The notes below the pieces were generated by a model that was given only the letters and a program-made list of their open reading frames with translations, searched no databases and was not told the origin of the DNA. A program made the translations under genes and the position numbers. A stretch of 64,000 bases of DNA from Floridanema evergladense (lineage in GTDB: Bacteria; Cyanobacteriota; Cyanobacteriia; Cyanobacteriales; Aerosakkonemataceae): assembly GCF_041929205.1 (NCBI RefSeq), contig NZ_JBHFNT010000202.1, one strand, 5' to 3'. Of the stretch, positions 44,224-52,902 are shown piece by piece (the first letter of the stretch is position 1; every line of letters begins with the position of its first letter).

Positions 44224-45042
44224 TTGCAGAAGGAATCAGAAACTCAAACTAGGATCTGGTTAATTGGTGGCACTGGAGAAAGTGCTAAATTAGCAATAGC
44301 GTTGCTGCAAATTGAGCTGCCTTTGGTAATTTCTGTAACTACCGAAAATGCCCGATCGCTCTATCCAAATTCGTCTTTGTTGCAAGTTTGGGTAGGGCGT
44401 TTCAATTTATACCAAATCGAGCAATTTTTAACTCAACAAAATATCATTGCGGTTTTGGATGCTTCTCATCCTTATGCGGTGGAAATTTCCCAAAATGCGA
44501 TCGCCGCTTGCGCTCAAAAAGATATTCCTTATTTGCGTTTTGAACGCCCCAGGTGGGAGGTGGGGAAATGGGGAGATGGGGAGATGGGGGGACGGTTGAT
44601 TTATTTGGATAGTTTTGAGAGGTTAGTAGCTGGTGAATATTTAACAGGACAAAGGGTGCTTTTAACTGTTGGTTATAAAGTTTTGCCTTTGTTTAGAGAT
44701 TGGCATGAGCGATCGACTTTATTCGCCAGAGTTTTACCTGCTACTACTTCTATTGAAGCAGCTTTAGCAGCTGGTTTTACACAAGATAAATTATTTGCTA
44801 TGCGTCCGCCAATTCCCATTAATTTAGAAAGAGAACTTTGGCAACATTGGCAAATTTCAATGGTAGTAACTAAAGCTTCCGGTGCGCCTGGAGGAGAGGA
44901 TATTAAACGGCAATTATCAGCAGAATTAGGAGTTAGTTTGGTAATTATTGAACCGCCAATTATGGATTATCCTCAAGTTACTAGTGATTTGGAGGAAGCG
45001 ATCGCATTTTGTCAGCAACAGTTTGGAAGTCAAAATGTTTAG
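44224..45042 (+). CDS. cobK: Cobalt-precorrin-6A / precorrin-6A reductase
   Basis: This 272-residue NADPH-dependent reductase belongs to the cobalamin (B12) corrin-ring pathway. It opens IWLIGGTGESAKLA (nucleotide-binding loop) and has VLDASHPYAVEISQNA, RVLLTVGYKVLPLF and VVTKASGAPGGEDIKRQL at the C-terminus, all typical of CobK/CbiJ. The start is a TTG at 44224; no ATG or GTG is available nearby. Residues about 110-124 (WEVGKWGDGEMGG) are encoded by G-rich short tandem repeats and look like an in-frame insertion relative to the family. No other cobalamin genes are nearby. Confidence 0.88.
   Translation: MQKESETQTRIWLIGGTGESAKLAIALLQIELPLVISVTTENARSLYPNSSLLQVWVGRFNLYQIEQFLTQQNIIAVLDASHPYAVEISQNAIAACAQKDIPYLRFERPRWEVGKWGDGEMGGRLIYLDSFERLVAGEYLTGQRVLLTVGYKVLPLFRDWHERSTLFARVLPATTSIEAALAAGFTQDKLFAMRPPIPINLERELWQHWQISMVVTKASGAPGGEDIKRQLSAELGVSLVIIEPPIMDYPQVTSDLEEAIAFCQQQFGSQNV
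44551..44595. repeat. GGGGAGAT short tandem repeat inside cobK
   Basis: Units of GGGGAGATG and GGTGGGGA form a 45-bp G-rich stretch that keeps the cobK frame open and adds a Gly/Trp/Glu-rich loop. Confidence 0.8.
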
Positions 45043-45054
45043 GATTCACAAGCA

Positions 45055-45480
45055 ATGGAAGAATTACTCACATTAAAACAATTGTTGCATCAGGGCAAAA
45101 TATCCGAAGCTCTGCTAATTGTAGAAGAATTAGAAGAAATGAGTAAATCTGATAAACTCAACAAAATTTTTAGCTTTGGTATTATCTTATTATTGCATTT
45201 AATCAAACAATCTGCGGAAAAGCGTACTACTAAATCTTGGGATACTTCGATACTTAATTCAGTCAAGCAAATTCAACGCACTAATAAGCGACACAAAGCA
45301 AAAGGCAATTATTTAACTGAAGAAGAGTTATTAGAAACTCTAGAAGATGCTTATGATTCAGCTTTAAGAGATGCAGCAATAGAAGCTTTTGAAGGACGTT
45401 ATGAAGCTGAAGAAATTGGGGAAATGGTGAATCGAGAAGAGATTATTAGAAAGGCAATGGATTTGATTTTAGTGGACTAG
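45055..45480 (+). CDS. DUF29-like protein
   Basis: This 141-residue helical protein has EEMSKSDKLNKIFSFGIILLLHLIKQ followed by TKSWDTSILNSVKQIQR, the pattern of the DUF29 family abundant in cyanobacteria. The usual N-terminal YDxDFYxW segment is missing or changed (MEELLTLKQLLHQGK), so this is a divergent or shortened member. It lies 12 bp after cobK and may share its transcript. Function unknown. A perfect palindrome begins at its stop codon. Confidence 0.65.
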   Translation: MEELLTLKQLLHQGKISEALLIVEELEEMSKSDKLNKIFSFGIILLLHLIKQSAEKRTTKSWDTSILNSVKQIQRTNKRHKAKGNYLTEEELLETLEDAYDSALRDAAIEAFEGRYEAEEIGEMVNREEIIRKAMDLILVD

Positions 45481-45510
45481 ATCCCCGACTTCTTGAAGAA
45501 GTCGGGGATC
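45480..45510. terminator. Perfect palindrome GATCCCCGACTTC... at gene end
   Basis: A 31-bp perfect palindrome (arms GATCCCCGACTTCTT / AAGAAGTCGGGGATC around G) overlaps the last base of the DUF29-like gene and lies 12 bp from the ggt stop on the other strand. It is a known cyanobacterial repeat type and a likely two-way transcription stop. Confidence 0.7.
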
Positions 45511-45521
45511 TGGGTAGCTAA

Positions 45522-47120
45522 TTAAAGTGCGATCGCCATTCCATCAGCACGAGGTTCCGAACCTGCAATAAACACATCTTCTTGACGTAAAATAATTTGA
45601 CCTTTGCCAAACAAAGATGTATTTTTAGTTACTCGCACTTCATGACCTTTTGCTAATAATAATTCAGCTACTTTTGGCGAAACATTTTCTTCTAATAACA
45701 CTCTATTTCCAGCTACAAAAAACCAACGTGGCGCATCTAAAGCAGCTTGGGGATTCATTCCATAATCCACCATATTTAATATTACTTGTAAATGCCCTTG
45801 GGGTTGCATTGGCCCTCCCATAACTCCAAAGGGGCCTAATGGTCGATCGCCTTTTGTTAAAAATCCGGGGATAATAGTATGAAATGGGCGTTTTTCTGGG
45901 GCAATTTGGTTAGGATGTCCAGCTTCTAAAGTAAAACCCAATCCGCGATTATGCAAAGCAATTCCCGTTTCAGGTATCAATATTCCACTACCAAAACCCT
46001 CAAAATTAGATTGAATAAAAGAAACCATTAATTCCCCATCTGCTGCTGCTAAATAAACCGTTCCACCTTTAGGAAGTCCAGGTTCAGCAAGAAAAATCGC
46101 AGTATCATTAATTAAATTTCGCCGTTCAGTAGCGTAAGTTTTATCTAGCAAATGTTCTGCTGCAACTGTCATAAATCTGATATCAGCGACGTGACGATGA
46201 ACATCAGCAAATGCCAATTTCATCGCTTCAATTTGTAAATGATAACTCTCCACAGATTCACGGGGATATTTGGCAAGATCAAAACCTTCTAAAATATTTA
46301 ATGCCATTAAAGTGGCGATTCCTTGTCCGTTGGGGGGAATTTCCCAAACTGTTAAATCTCGATAGTTTGTAGAAATTGGTTCTACCCAATCTGCTTGGTG
46401 ATTGGCGAAATCTTCTGTTGTTAAAAACCCGCCTGTATCTTCAGCAAAGTTAGCGATTTTTTGGGCAATTTCTCCATTGTAAAAGCTTTCGCCGCCAGAA
46501 GTTGCGATCGCCCTCAAAGTCTTTCCATGCGCTTCACTTACCCAAATTTCCCCCGCTTTCGGTGCGCGATTTTTGGGAAAAAAGACTTGTTTAAAATGTT
46601 GAAATTCAGGATTATTTAAAGGTAAAAATATCCTTTCCGCACCTTGCCAAGCTTGTGCAGTTACCGGAGACACCGGAAAACCATTTTCAGCATAGCGAAT
46701 TGCCGGAGAAAATAACTGTTCAAAAGGCAATTTTCCCCAACGTTCCCATAAGTTTCGCCAAGCAGAAACCGCGCCGGGAACTGTTACAGGCAACCATCCA
46801 TTTGAGGGAATTTCTGTTAGGTTTGTAAATGCTGCTAAAGGTAGAGATTTAGCGCTTTTTCCTGAAGCATTTAACCCATGTAATTTGCCATCCCAAACTA
46901 TTGCAAAAGCATCGGAACCTATGCCATTAGAGGTGGGTTCAACTACGGTGAGTGCGATCGCCATTGCTACAGCTGCATCTACCGCATTTCCCCCAGCTAA
47001 TAACATTTCTATTCCTGCTAAAGTTGCGAGGTTTTGACTCGTCGCCACTGCACCCCACTTTCCCATTATTACTTTTCTTTGTGATGGATAAGGGTAGTTT
47101 GTTAAATTTCCTAACTGCAT
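45522..47120 (-). CDS. ggt: Gamma-glutamyltransferase / glutathione hydrolase
   Basis: This 532-residue Ntn-hydrolase precursor cleaves the gamma-glutamyl bond of glutathione and related peptides. Features include GGNAVDAAVAMAIALTVVEPTSNGIGSDAF, PNGQGIATLMALNILEGFDL, and the autoprocessing nucleophile Thr354 in PKGGTVYLAA, with FGVMGGPMQPQGHLQV near the C-terminus. The stretch before the nucleophile is less canonical than in E. coli (TVYL instead of TTHYS). No signal peptide is seen, so it may be cytoplasmic, unlike periplasmic E. coli Ggt. Confidence 0.9.
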   Translation of the reverse strand: MQLGNLTNYPYPSQRKVIMGKWGAVATSQNLATLAGIEMLLAGGNAVDAAVAMAIALTVVEPTSNGIGSDAFAIVWDGKLHGLNASGKSAKSLPLAAFTNLTEIPSNGWLPVTVPGAVSAWRNLWERWGKLPFEQLFSPAIRYAENGFPVSPVTAQAWQGAERIFLPLNNPEFQHFKQVFFPKNRAPKAGEIWVSEAHGKTLRAIATSGGESFYNGEIAQKIANFAEDTGGFLTTEDFANHQADWVEPISTNYRDLTVWEIPPNGQGIATLMALNILEGFDLAKYPRESVESYHLQIEAMKLAFADVHRHVADIRFMTVAAEHLLDKTYATERRNLINDTAIFLAEPGLPKGGTVYLAAADGELMVSFIQSNFEGFGSGILIPETGIALHNRGLGFTLEAGHPNQIAPEKRPFHTIIPGFLTKGDRPLGPFGVMGGPMQPQGHLQVILNMVDYGMNPQAALDAPRWFFVAGNRVLLEENVSPKVAELLLAKGHEVRVTKNTSLFGKGQIILRQEDVFIAGSEPRADGMAIAL

Positions 47121-47190
47121 AACTTTCTAATTGTAAAATTGAAGAATCAAGTATCAACGATTTGCTGTTAAGTATAAACAAATTTCAACT

Positions 47191-48108
47191 ATGGTGACTA
47201 TCATTTATTCAGACGAGTTTTTGCGCCACGACACGGGAGAACGACATCCAGAGAAAGCAGAAAGATTGAGAGCAATTGTATCTTTACTCAAAAGTATTTC
47301 TTGGGCCGATCGACTAAAATGGCGATCGCCAACTCCCGTCAATCAAACATCTTTAATCCCGCTTCTCCAACAAGTTCACACAGCAGAATATATTCAAAAA
47401 GTTGCCCAATTAGCTAAACAAGGTGGCGGCGATTTTTATTCAGATACCATTGTTTCTCCTGATAGTTATGATGTCGCTTTGTTAGCAGTAAATGCTTGGT
47501 TAGATGGTGTTCAACAAGTGCTAATAACTGAAGAACCAACCTTTGTTTTATCTCGTCCTCCCGGACATCATGCTTTAGCGGATACTGGCATGGGATTTTG
47601 TTTATTTGCCAATGCTGCACTTGCCGCTTACTATGCTTTAGAACAACCAAAAATTAACCGAGTAGCTATTTTAGATTGGGATGTTCATCACGGTAATGGT
47701 ACACAAGCAATTGTAGAAAACCATCCCCAAATAGCTTATTGTTCCTTGCATCAATCACCTTTCTATCCTTTTACTGGTAGAGAAGACGAACATGGCACAC
47801 ATAACAATGTTTTAAATCTGCGATTTTCAGCAGGAAGTACTTTCGCTGATTATCAACCGAGATTTGAACGAGAAGTTATGCCATTTCTTAGCAATTTTCA
47901 GCCAGATTTATTGATAGTCAGTGCTGGTTATGATGCTAATCAAGCTGATTCTTTGGGATGGATAAATCTACAACCTCAAGATTATGGTGTATTCACCAAT
48001 TATTGTTTGCAATTAACCAGACGAATCTTATTTGGTTTGGAAGGTGGTTATGAACTTTCTAGTCTTGCTAAATCGGTAGCTGCAACTATTGAAACTTGTC
48101 TGAGTTAA
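47191..48108 (+). CDS. Histone-deacetylase-superfamily zinc amidohydrolase
   Basis: This 305-residue protein has arginase/deacetylase fold motifs: HDTGERHPEKAERL near the start, LSRPPGHHALADTGMGFCLFANAA (active-site His pair), AILDWDVHHGNGTQAIV (zinc ligands Asp and His) and LIVSAGYDANQADSLG (zinc-ligand Asp). Prokaryotic members act on acetylated polyamines, acetoin-related or small amides rather than histones; the substrate here is unknown. It is divergent from ggt with 70 bp between starts. Confidence 0.92.
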   Translation: MVTIIYSDEFLRHDTGERHPEKAERLRAIVSLLKSISWADRLKWRSPTPVNQTSLIPLLQQVHTAEYIQKVAQLAKQGGGDFYSDTIVSPDSYDVALLAVNAWLDGVQQVLITEEPTFVLSRPPGHHALADTGMGFCLFANAALAAYYALEQPKINRVAILDWDVHHGNGTQAIVENHPQIAYCSLHQSPFYPFTGREDEHGTHNNVLNLRFSAGSTFADYQPRFEREVMPFLSNFQPDLLIVSAGYDANQADSLGWINLQPQDYGVFTNYCLQLTRRILFGLEGGYELSSLAKSVAATIETCLS

Positions 48109-48123
48109 CCTTACCTTTTGCTG

Positions 48124-48429
48124 CTATTTACCACCATAAAAGAAGGCAATTTCTTTGTCTTTCAAAGGCGCGAAACCTGCACCAATTAGCTTTTGGTTGA
48201 GTTCATCTTGGGGAATATGTTTTGCGCCAATTCTGACAATTCGCGATCGCATTGTATTGCTAACTCCGCTACGTTGTCTCCCCGCTTCCAACGCCATAAC
48301 TTGATTATAAAGATCTAATTTTTCGGCAGGAATGGGAGAACCATCAAAATCTATTCCTTTAGCAATAGCTTCATCGATCGCATCTGCACCTGTAGTGGTT
48401 TGTTGTTCTGGGGTAGTTTCAGGAGACAT
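48124..48429 (-). CDS. Small conserved hypothetical protein (101 aa)
   Basis: This 101-residue soluble protein has a Thr/Gln-rich N-terminus, then DGSPIPAEKLDLYNQVMALEAGRQRSGVSNTMRSRIVRIGAK, a helical region with basic patches, ending KEIAFFYGGK. It converges with the deacetylase gene 15 bp away. No motif permits a function call. Confidence 0.6.
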   Translation of the reverse strand: MSPETTPEQQTTTGADAIDEAIAKGIDFDGSPIPAEKLDLYNQVMALEAGRQRSGVSNTMRSRIVRIGAKHIPQDELNQKLIGAGFAPLKDKEIAFFYGGK

Positions 48430-48556
48430 GAGAAAGTAGCAATTAACAACAGGAATATTTTACCAGAATGGCGATCTCTATATTTCGGTTGATGTTTAAT
48501 TCGTCTTTGTTAACACAATGTAACAAATAGAGGTGTAGCGAAACAGGAGCAAAATT

Positions 48557-48772
48557 TTGGCAGACGAATTTAAAAAAGGCGACAAGGTAGAATGGAAGAC
48601 TTCTCAAGGGAAAACTCAAGGGGAAGTGAAAGAAAAACTGACTTCACCAACAGATATTAAAAGTCATCATGTTGCTGCTTCTGAAGATAACCCAGAATAC
48701 TTGGTAGAAAGCGATAAATCAGGGAAAGAAGCTGCACATAAACCCGAATCTCTGAAGAAAATTGAGGAATAA
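48557..48772 (+). CDS. DUF2945 (HVA1/Tudor-like) small protein
   Basis: This 71-residue beta-rich protein shows FKKGDKVEWKTSQGKTQGEVKEKLTSPT and YLVESDKSGKEAAHKPESLKKI, matching DUF2945. The start is TTG at 48557: AGGAG lies 7 nt upstream and no ATG or GTG is available, so TTG is well supported. It begins a tight same-strand run (48557-50448) with DUF3140, an NTF2-like protein and UvsE. The family is often found with DUF3140 and stress genes; the biochemical role is unknown. Confidence 0.8.
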   Translation: MADEFKKGDKVEWKTSQGKTQGEVKEKLTSPTDIKSHHVAASEDNPEYLVESDKSGKEAAHKPESLKKIEE

Positions 48773-48774
48773 AA

Positions 48775-49104
48775 ATGAGTAAGGACTCGCAAACCGTAAT
48801 TGATGAATTTCAGCAAAACGTCAACATGACGGCGAAAGAAATGGAAAATTGGCTGAAAACAGATGAGTCAAAATCAGTCGGACAAAAAGACGGAGATAGC
48901 GAATCAATTGGACATGAGTCTGGTAGATATATTGTCGATATTTTGCAGAAAAAAGAAGCGAATTACACCGATGATGATATCTCCCAAATGCAGCGAGTTG
49001 TGAGTTACATCAAACGTCATTCCGCGCAAAAACCATCAAGTGATATTGAAGATTCTCGCTGGCGATATTCGCTGATGAATTGGGGACACGATCCGCTAAA
49101 ATAA
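48775..49104 (+). CDS. DUF3140 protein
   Basis: This 109-residue helical protein has VIDEFQQNVNMTAKEMENWLKTDESKSVG and DSRWRYSLMNWGHDP, the DUF3140 signature. ATG is 3 bp after the DUF2945 stop, implying translational coupling. Members are often encoded beside DUF2945 and are suspected DNA-associated stress proteins, but this is unproven. Second gene of the uvsE operon. Confidence 0.85.
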   Translation: MSKDSQTVIDEFQQNVNMTAKEMENWLKTDESKSVGQKDGDSESIGHESGRYIVDILQKKEANYTDDDISQMQRVVSYIKRHSAQKPSSDIEDSRWRYSLMNWGHDPLK

Positions 49105-49123
49105 GTAAGGGAGTTGAATAAAA

Positions 49124-49510
49124 ATGGCAAGTGAAACTGCTGAGAAATTTATGCAAACACTTCAGCAAATAGAGGAAAATAAGAATATTGAACCTTTGGT
49201 TTCTCTGTTTACTGAAGATGCTGAATTGAGTAATTTAGCAACTCCATCGCCGCTACAAGGGAAAGATGGTGCTAGACAATTTTGGCAAAAATATTTGTCA
49301 GTTTTTCAACAAATACATTCTAAATTTACCAATGTGGTAGAAAGCAATGGTTATGCTGTGTTAGAGTGGACTTCTGAAGGTAGTTTAACATCAGGTGAAC
49401 CGCTAAAATATCAAGGTGTGAGTATTATAGAAACAGTAGATGGAAAGGTACAGCGTTTCCGTACCTATTATGATTCAGCTGCTTTTTTACCCCAAGGCGC
49501 GAAACAATGA
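49124..49510 (+). CDS. NTF2/SnoaL-like protein
   Basis: This 128-residue cone-shaped alpha+beta barrel protein (SnoaL-like_2 or ketosteroid isomerase-like) has FMQTLQQIEENKNIEPLVSLFTEDAELSNL, PLQGKDGARQFWQKYLSVF and YAVLEWTSEGSLTSGEPLKYQGVSIIE. It could bind a small hydrophobic ligand; enzymatic function is unknown. It lies 19 bp after the DUF3140 gene, and its last 4 bp overlap the uvsE start (ATGA), supporting one operon. Confidence 0.82.
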   Translation: MASETAEKFMQTLQQIEENKNIEPLVSLFTEDAELSNLATPSPLQGKDGARQFWQKYLSVFQQIHSKFTNVVESNGYAVLEWTSEGSLTSGEPLKYQGVSIIETVDGKVQRFRTYYDSAAFLPQGAKQ

Positions 49511-50448
49511 ATTTGAGCACAAAAAACGATCGCACAACCACCCCCACAACCACCTTACCAAAGTTAGGTTTAGTCTGCATTACCGCCTCTGACAAAGTGC
49601 GTTATCGCACTGTTACTCGCAAAAGATTGTTAACATTAACACCCACAGAACAAGCAAAGGTGTTAAGAGAATTATATGCAGACAACTTGCAGCGACTCAA
49701 TGGTGCGATCGCTTTTTGTGCAACTAACAACATTAAATTATATCGTGTTACTTCTGGGTTATTTCCTTTTGCTGATGACACCATTGGCGAGGATATCTTA
49801 ACAGAATTTAGCGAAGAATTGGGGAAAATTGGCGATCGCGCTCAAAATTTAGGAATGAGAATTGTGATTCATCCCGATCAATTTGTCGTCTTAAGTTCCG
49901 ACAAACCAGAAGTTATTGAAAACAGCATTAAAATTCTCAGTACTCATGCCAGAATTTTAGATTTATTAGGTTTACCGCGTTCCCCTTGGACAGTCATGGA
50001 AATACATGGGGGAAAAAGCGATCGCGCCGAAAGACTAATTAATGTAATTGCCAATTTACCAGAAACAATTCGTTCTAGAATCGCCTTAGAAAATGACGAA
50101 TACGCCTACAGCGCATCAGAAATATTCGACATTTGTCGCACCGCAAATATCCCAATGGTTTTTGATGCACATCATCATATAATCCACCAAAAACTTGATA
50201 GTTACGACCATCTTAGTGTAGCAGAAATGTTAGCCAAAGCCCAGACAACTTGGCCTAAACCAGAATGGCAATTAGTTCATATTTCCAACGGCAAAGAATC
50301 TTTCAACGACCAACAACACAGCGATTTTATCACAGTAATGCCAACTTCTTATAAATCAGCACCTTGGATAGAAGTAGAAGCGAAACTCAAAGAACAAGCG
50401 ATCGAAAAATTACGCCAAGAATGGTTGCCATTAGTAACTAGTAATTAG
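49507..50448 (+). CDS. uvsE: UV DNA damage endonuclease UvsE/UVDE
   Basis: This 313-residue TIM-barrel repair nuclease incises 5' of UV photoproducts and some abasic sites. It has LGLVCITASDKVRYRTVTRK, LYRVTSGLFPFADD, MRIVIHPDQFVVLSSDKPEV (metal-ligand His), WTVMEIHGGKSDRAERL (Glu), ALENDEYAYSASEI (Glu) and FDAHHHIIHQ (His pair). The metal site is intact. The ATG overlaps the preceding NTF2-like gene by 4 bp. Its context in a stress-like operon suggests DNA-damage or desiccation response. Confidence 0.93.
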   Translation: MNLSTKNDRTTTPTTTLPKLGLVCITASDKVRYRTVTRKRLLTLTPTEQAKVLRELYADNLQRLNGAIAFCATNNIKLYRVTSGLFPFADDTIGEDILTEFSEELGKIGDRAQNLGMRIVIHPDQFVVLSSDKPEVIENSIKILSTHARILDLLGLPRSPWTVMEIHGGKSDRAERLINVIANLPETIRSRIALENDEYAYSASEIFDICRTANIPMVFDAHHHIIHQKLDSYDHLSVAEMLAKAQTTWPKPEWQLVHISNGKESFNDQQHSDFITVMPTSYKSAPWIEVEAKLKEQAIEKLRQEWLPLVTSN

Positions 50449-50480
50449 TCATTGATAAATCACAAAAAGCTATATATAAC

Positions 50481-50590
50481 ATCTGCGTTCATCTGCGTTC
50501 ATCTGCATTCATCTGCGTTCTAAAAAAAGATATTGCCTCCCACCAAAAAGCTAAAAGCACATCTGTGTTCATCTGTGGACATCTGTGGTA
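50481..50590. repeat. ATCTGCGTTC and ATCTGTGGAC decamer repeats
   Basis: Four tandem ATCTGCGTTC-type decamers lie at 50481-50520 and three ATCTGTGTTC-type units at 50561-50590, between uvsE and the convergent amidotransferase gene. This 228-bp gap contains nothing else recognisable. Confidence 0.75.
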
Positions 50591-50676
50591 AGAAAAAAGA
50601 CTCCAGCAAAAACCGATAACCTAGATATAAAATCTAGGTTCCAAAAAATCTGACTTCCTGATGTGTAAGTCTTAAA

Positions 50677-51450
50677 TTAATCAAAAAATTGAACCATTCC
50701 ATCCTGAAAAACCAACAATTCTCCCGGTTTAATTTGCGTCCAAACTTCATTATCAGTCAAAGGAGTAGTCGCAATAATTGCTACTCGATCGTTCGGAGTA
50801 GTCAACTTTTGAAAATCCACCGTCACATCTTGGTCAATTAAATGAGCCGCAGCAAAAGGCGCTTGCCTTACAATGTACCAAAGATTAGTCGAACAATGAG
50901 CAAAAAAGTCAGAACCATCAGAAAGTAAATAGTTAAAAGTTCCCTTTTGGGCTAAACTTGCCGTTACTTCCTTTAACACCGGATAAAGTTCTGGCAAAGG
51001 TGGTTTAACTTTGGGAAAATACGATCGCAACTCATTCAAAATCAAACAAAAAGCTTTCTCACTATCAGTCTCGCCAACTGCGCGATAAAACCCATTATTT
51101 TCAGGATTAAAATCTTCTAAATTCCCATTATGAGCAAATACCCAATACTTACCCCAAAGTTCGCGCCGGAAAGGATGACAATTTTCTAAAGCAACTTCCC
51201 CTTGAGTTGCTTTCCGAATATGAGCAATTACATGAGTAGAACGAATCGGATAACACCTTACCACATCAGCAATTGGAGAAGCAACAGCAGGTTTAGAATC
51301 TAAAAAAATCCGACATCCCAAACCTTCAAAAAAAGCAATTCCCCAACCATCTTGGTGAGTATCTGTTCTTCCCCCTCTAGCAGAAAAACCTTCAAAGGAA
51401 AAACATATATCCGTCGGTACGTTACAATTCATTCCCAAGAGTTGACACAT
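50677..51450 (-). CDS. Class II glutamine amidotransferase (YafJ/EgtC-like)
   Basis: This 257-residue Ntn-type amidohydrolase domain has the nucleophile Cys2 right after the initiator Met (MCQLLGMNCN), with HQDGWGIAFFE, STHVIAHIRKAT, ENCHPF and WVFAHNGNLEDF as the other active-site stretches. It is a single-domain form like YafJ or EgtC, without a synthase domain, so the partner substrate is unknown. No ergothioneine genes are nearby. A G-rich heptamer array begins directly upstream of its start. Confidence 0.88.
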   Translation of the reverse strand: MCQLLGMNCNVPTDICFSFEGFSARGGRTDTHQDGWGIAFFEGLGCRIFLDSKPAVASPIADVVRCYPIRSTHVIAHIRKATQGEVALENCHPFRRELWGKYWVFAHNGNLEDFNPENNGFYRAVGETDSEKAFCLILNELRSYFPKVKPPLPELYPVLKEVTASLAQKGTFNYLLSDGSDFFAHCSTNLWYIVRQAPFAAAHLIDQDVTVDFQKLTTPNDRVAIIATTPLTDNEVWTQIKPGELLVFQDGMVQFFD

Positions 51451-51455
51451 AGTAA

Positions 51456-51510
51456 CTGGGGATTGGGGACTGGGGACTGGGGATTGGGGACTGGGTACTG
51501 GGTACTGGGT
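51456..51510. repeat. GGGGACT/GGGTACT heptamer array
   Basis: About eight tandem 7-bp units (GGGGATT, GGGGACT, GGGTACT) lie in the promoter-side gap of the amidotransferase gene. Confidence 0.8.
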
Positions 51511-51592
51511 AAATTTTACCCTGTTCCTTTTACCCGAATATTTCCTTCTTTATTCCTTCTTTACCTTCTGCCTTCTGCCTTCTGCCTTTCCT

Positions 51593-52837
51593 TCAAGCAG
51601 GTCCGATCGCATCAATCGCCGCCTCAAGTGCGATCGCCACGTGAGTCCAATGCGTCCCACCCTGGCAATAAACAATGTAAGGTTCTCTTAATGGCCCATC
51701 TGCGGAAAATTCCAAAGTGCTACCTTCGATAAACGTACCACCAGCCATGACCACCTGACTTTCATAACCGGGCATATCCCAAGGTACAGGTTCCACGTAA
51801 GAATCGATCGGGGAATATTGCTGAATCACCTGACAAAAAGCAATTAACTTCTCTGCCGAACCCAATTTAATCGCTTGAATCACATCCCGTCTAGGTGCTA
51901 AAGCGGGAGGATTCACCGGATAACCCAACTGATCGAACACATAACCAGTCAAATAAGTTCCCTTCATCGCCTCCCCAACCATTTGAGGTGCTAAAAACAA
52001 ACCTTGGAACAGCAAACGGTTTTGGTCAAAAGTTGCACCCCCCGCACTGCCAATTCCGGGGGCTGTGAGGCGACAAGCCGCCGCTTCCACCAAATCTGAC
52101 CTTCCAGCGACGTAACCCCCCGCCGTGACCACTGTACCCCCCGGATTTTTAATCAATGACCCGGCTATCAAGTCAGCACCCAGATGGGTCGGTTCTTGGG
52201 TTTCGATAAACTCGCCATAACAGTTATCTACAAAACAAACTGTGTTAGCATTTTGCTGCTTCACAAGGTAGATAATCTTCTCAATTTCCTCAATAGAGAG
52301 GCTAGAACGCCAAGAATAACCACAAGATCGCTGAATCAACACCAGGCGCGTTTTTTCACCTACCGCATGGGAGAGAGCTTCCCAATCTACATTTCCTTCT
52401 TTTGTCAGAGGTAATTCTCGGTATTTGATGCCAAATTCAATAAGTGATCCTTGACCCTCACCGCGCAAGCCAATGACTTCTTCGAGAGTGTCGTAGGGAG
52501 TACCGACGACAGCCAGCATTTCGTCACCGGGACGTAGGACACCGAACAAGGCGCAAGCGATCGCATGAGTACCGGAAACAAACTGCACTCTTACCGCAGC
52601 AGCTTCGGCACCCATAACATCCGCGAACACCTTGTCTAAAACTTCCCGCCCCAAATCATCATGTCCATAGCCGGAAACACCCGCAAAGTGATGGGCTCCG
52701 ACGCGATGACGACGAAAGGCTGCTAAAACTCTTTTAAGATTTTGCTTGACCTGAGCGTCAATTCCAGAAAAAATCGGAAATAGTGCCTGTTCTGCTTCAA
52801 GCAGCTTGAAAAAGCTGTTCATTAATTCCTCATTCAC
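51593..52837 (-). CDS. PLP-dependent methionine gamma-lyase-like (aluminium-resistance family) protein
   Basis: This 414-residue fold-type I PLP enzyme contains FAGVSGYGHDDLGRE, VSGTHAIACALFGVLRPGDEML, LIQRSCGYSWRSSL, VCFVDNCYGEFIE (PLP-binding Asp) and DLIAGSLIKNPGGTVVTAGGYV with the Schiff-base Lys. This matches the family annotated as methionine gamma-lyase family or aluminium-resistance protein; the true substrate is not known. It is divergent from the desaturase gene with 65 bp between starts. Confidence 0.88.
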   Translation of the reverse strand: MNEELMNSFFKLLEAEQALFPIFSGIDAQVKQNLKRVLAAFRRHRVGAHHFAGVSGYGHDDLGREVLDKVFADVMGAEAAAVRVQFVSGTHAIACALFGVLRPGDEMLAVVGTPYDTLEEVIGLRGEGQGSLIEFGIKYRELPLTKEGNVDWEALSHAVGEKTRLVLIQRSCGYSWRSSLSIEEIEKIIYLVKQQNANTVCFVDNCYGEFIETQEPTHLGADLIAGSLIKNPGGTVVTAGGYVAGRSDLVEAAACRLTAPGIGSAGGATFDQNRLLFQGLFLAPQMVGEAMKGTYLTGYVFDQLGYPVNPPALAPRRDVIQAIKLGSAEKLIAFCQVIQQYSPIDSYVEPVPWDMPGYESQVVMAGGTFIEGSTLEFSADGPLREPYIVYCQGGTHWTHVAIALEAAIDAIGPA

Positions 52838-52902
52838 GATATAGGTATGCGGATTTTAAGACCGCGCAGATTGGGCTAGACAATTCGTTTTAAGGTTCCT
52901 GC

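Noticed and set aside
47191..48108. Acetoin utilisation protein AcuC
   Set aside because: Same superfamily, but no acetoin genes are nearby; the general deacetylase-superfamily call is safer.
50481..50590. Decamer repeats as a possible replication origin iteron set
   Set aside because: Units are few, lie between convergent chromosomal genes, match common cyanobacterial intergenic repeats, and no initiator gene or AT-rich unwinding region is present.
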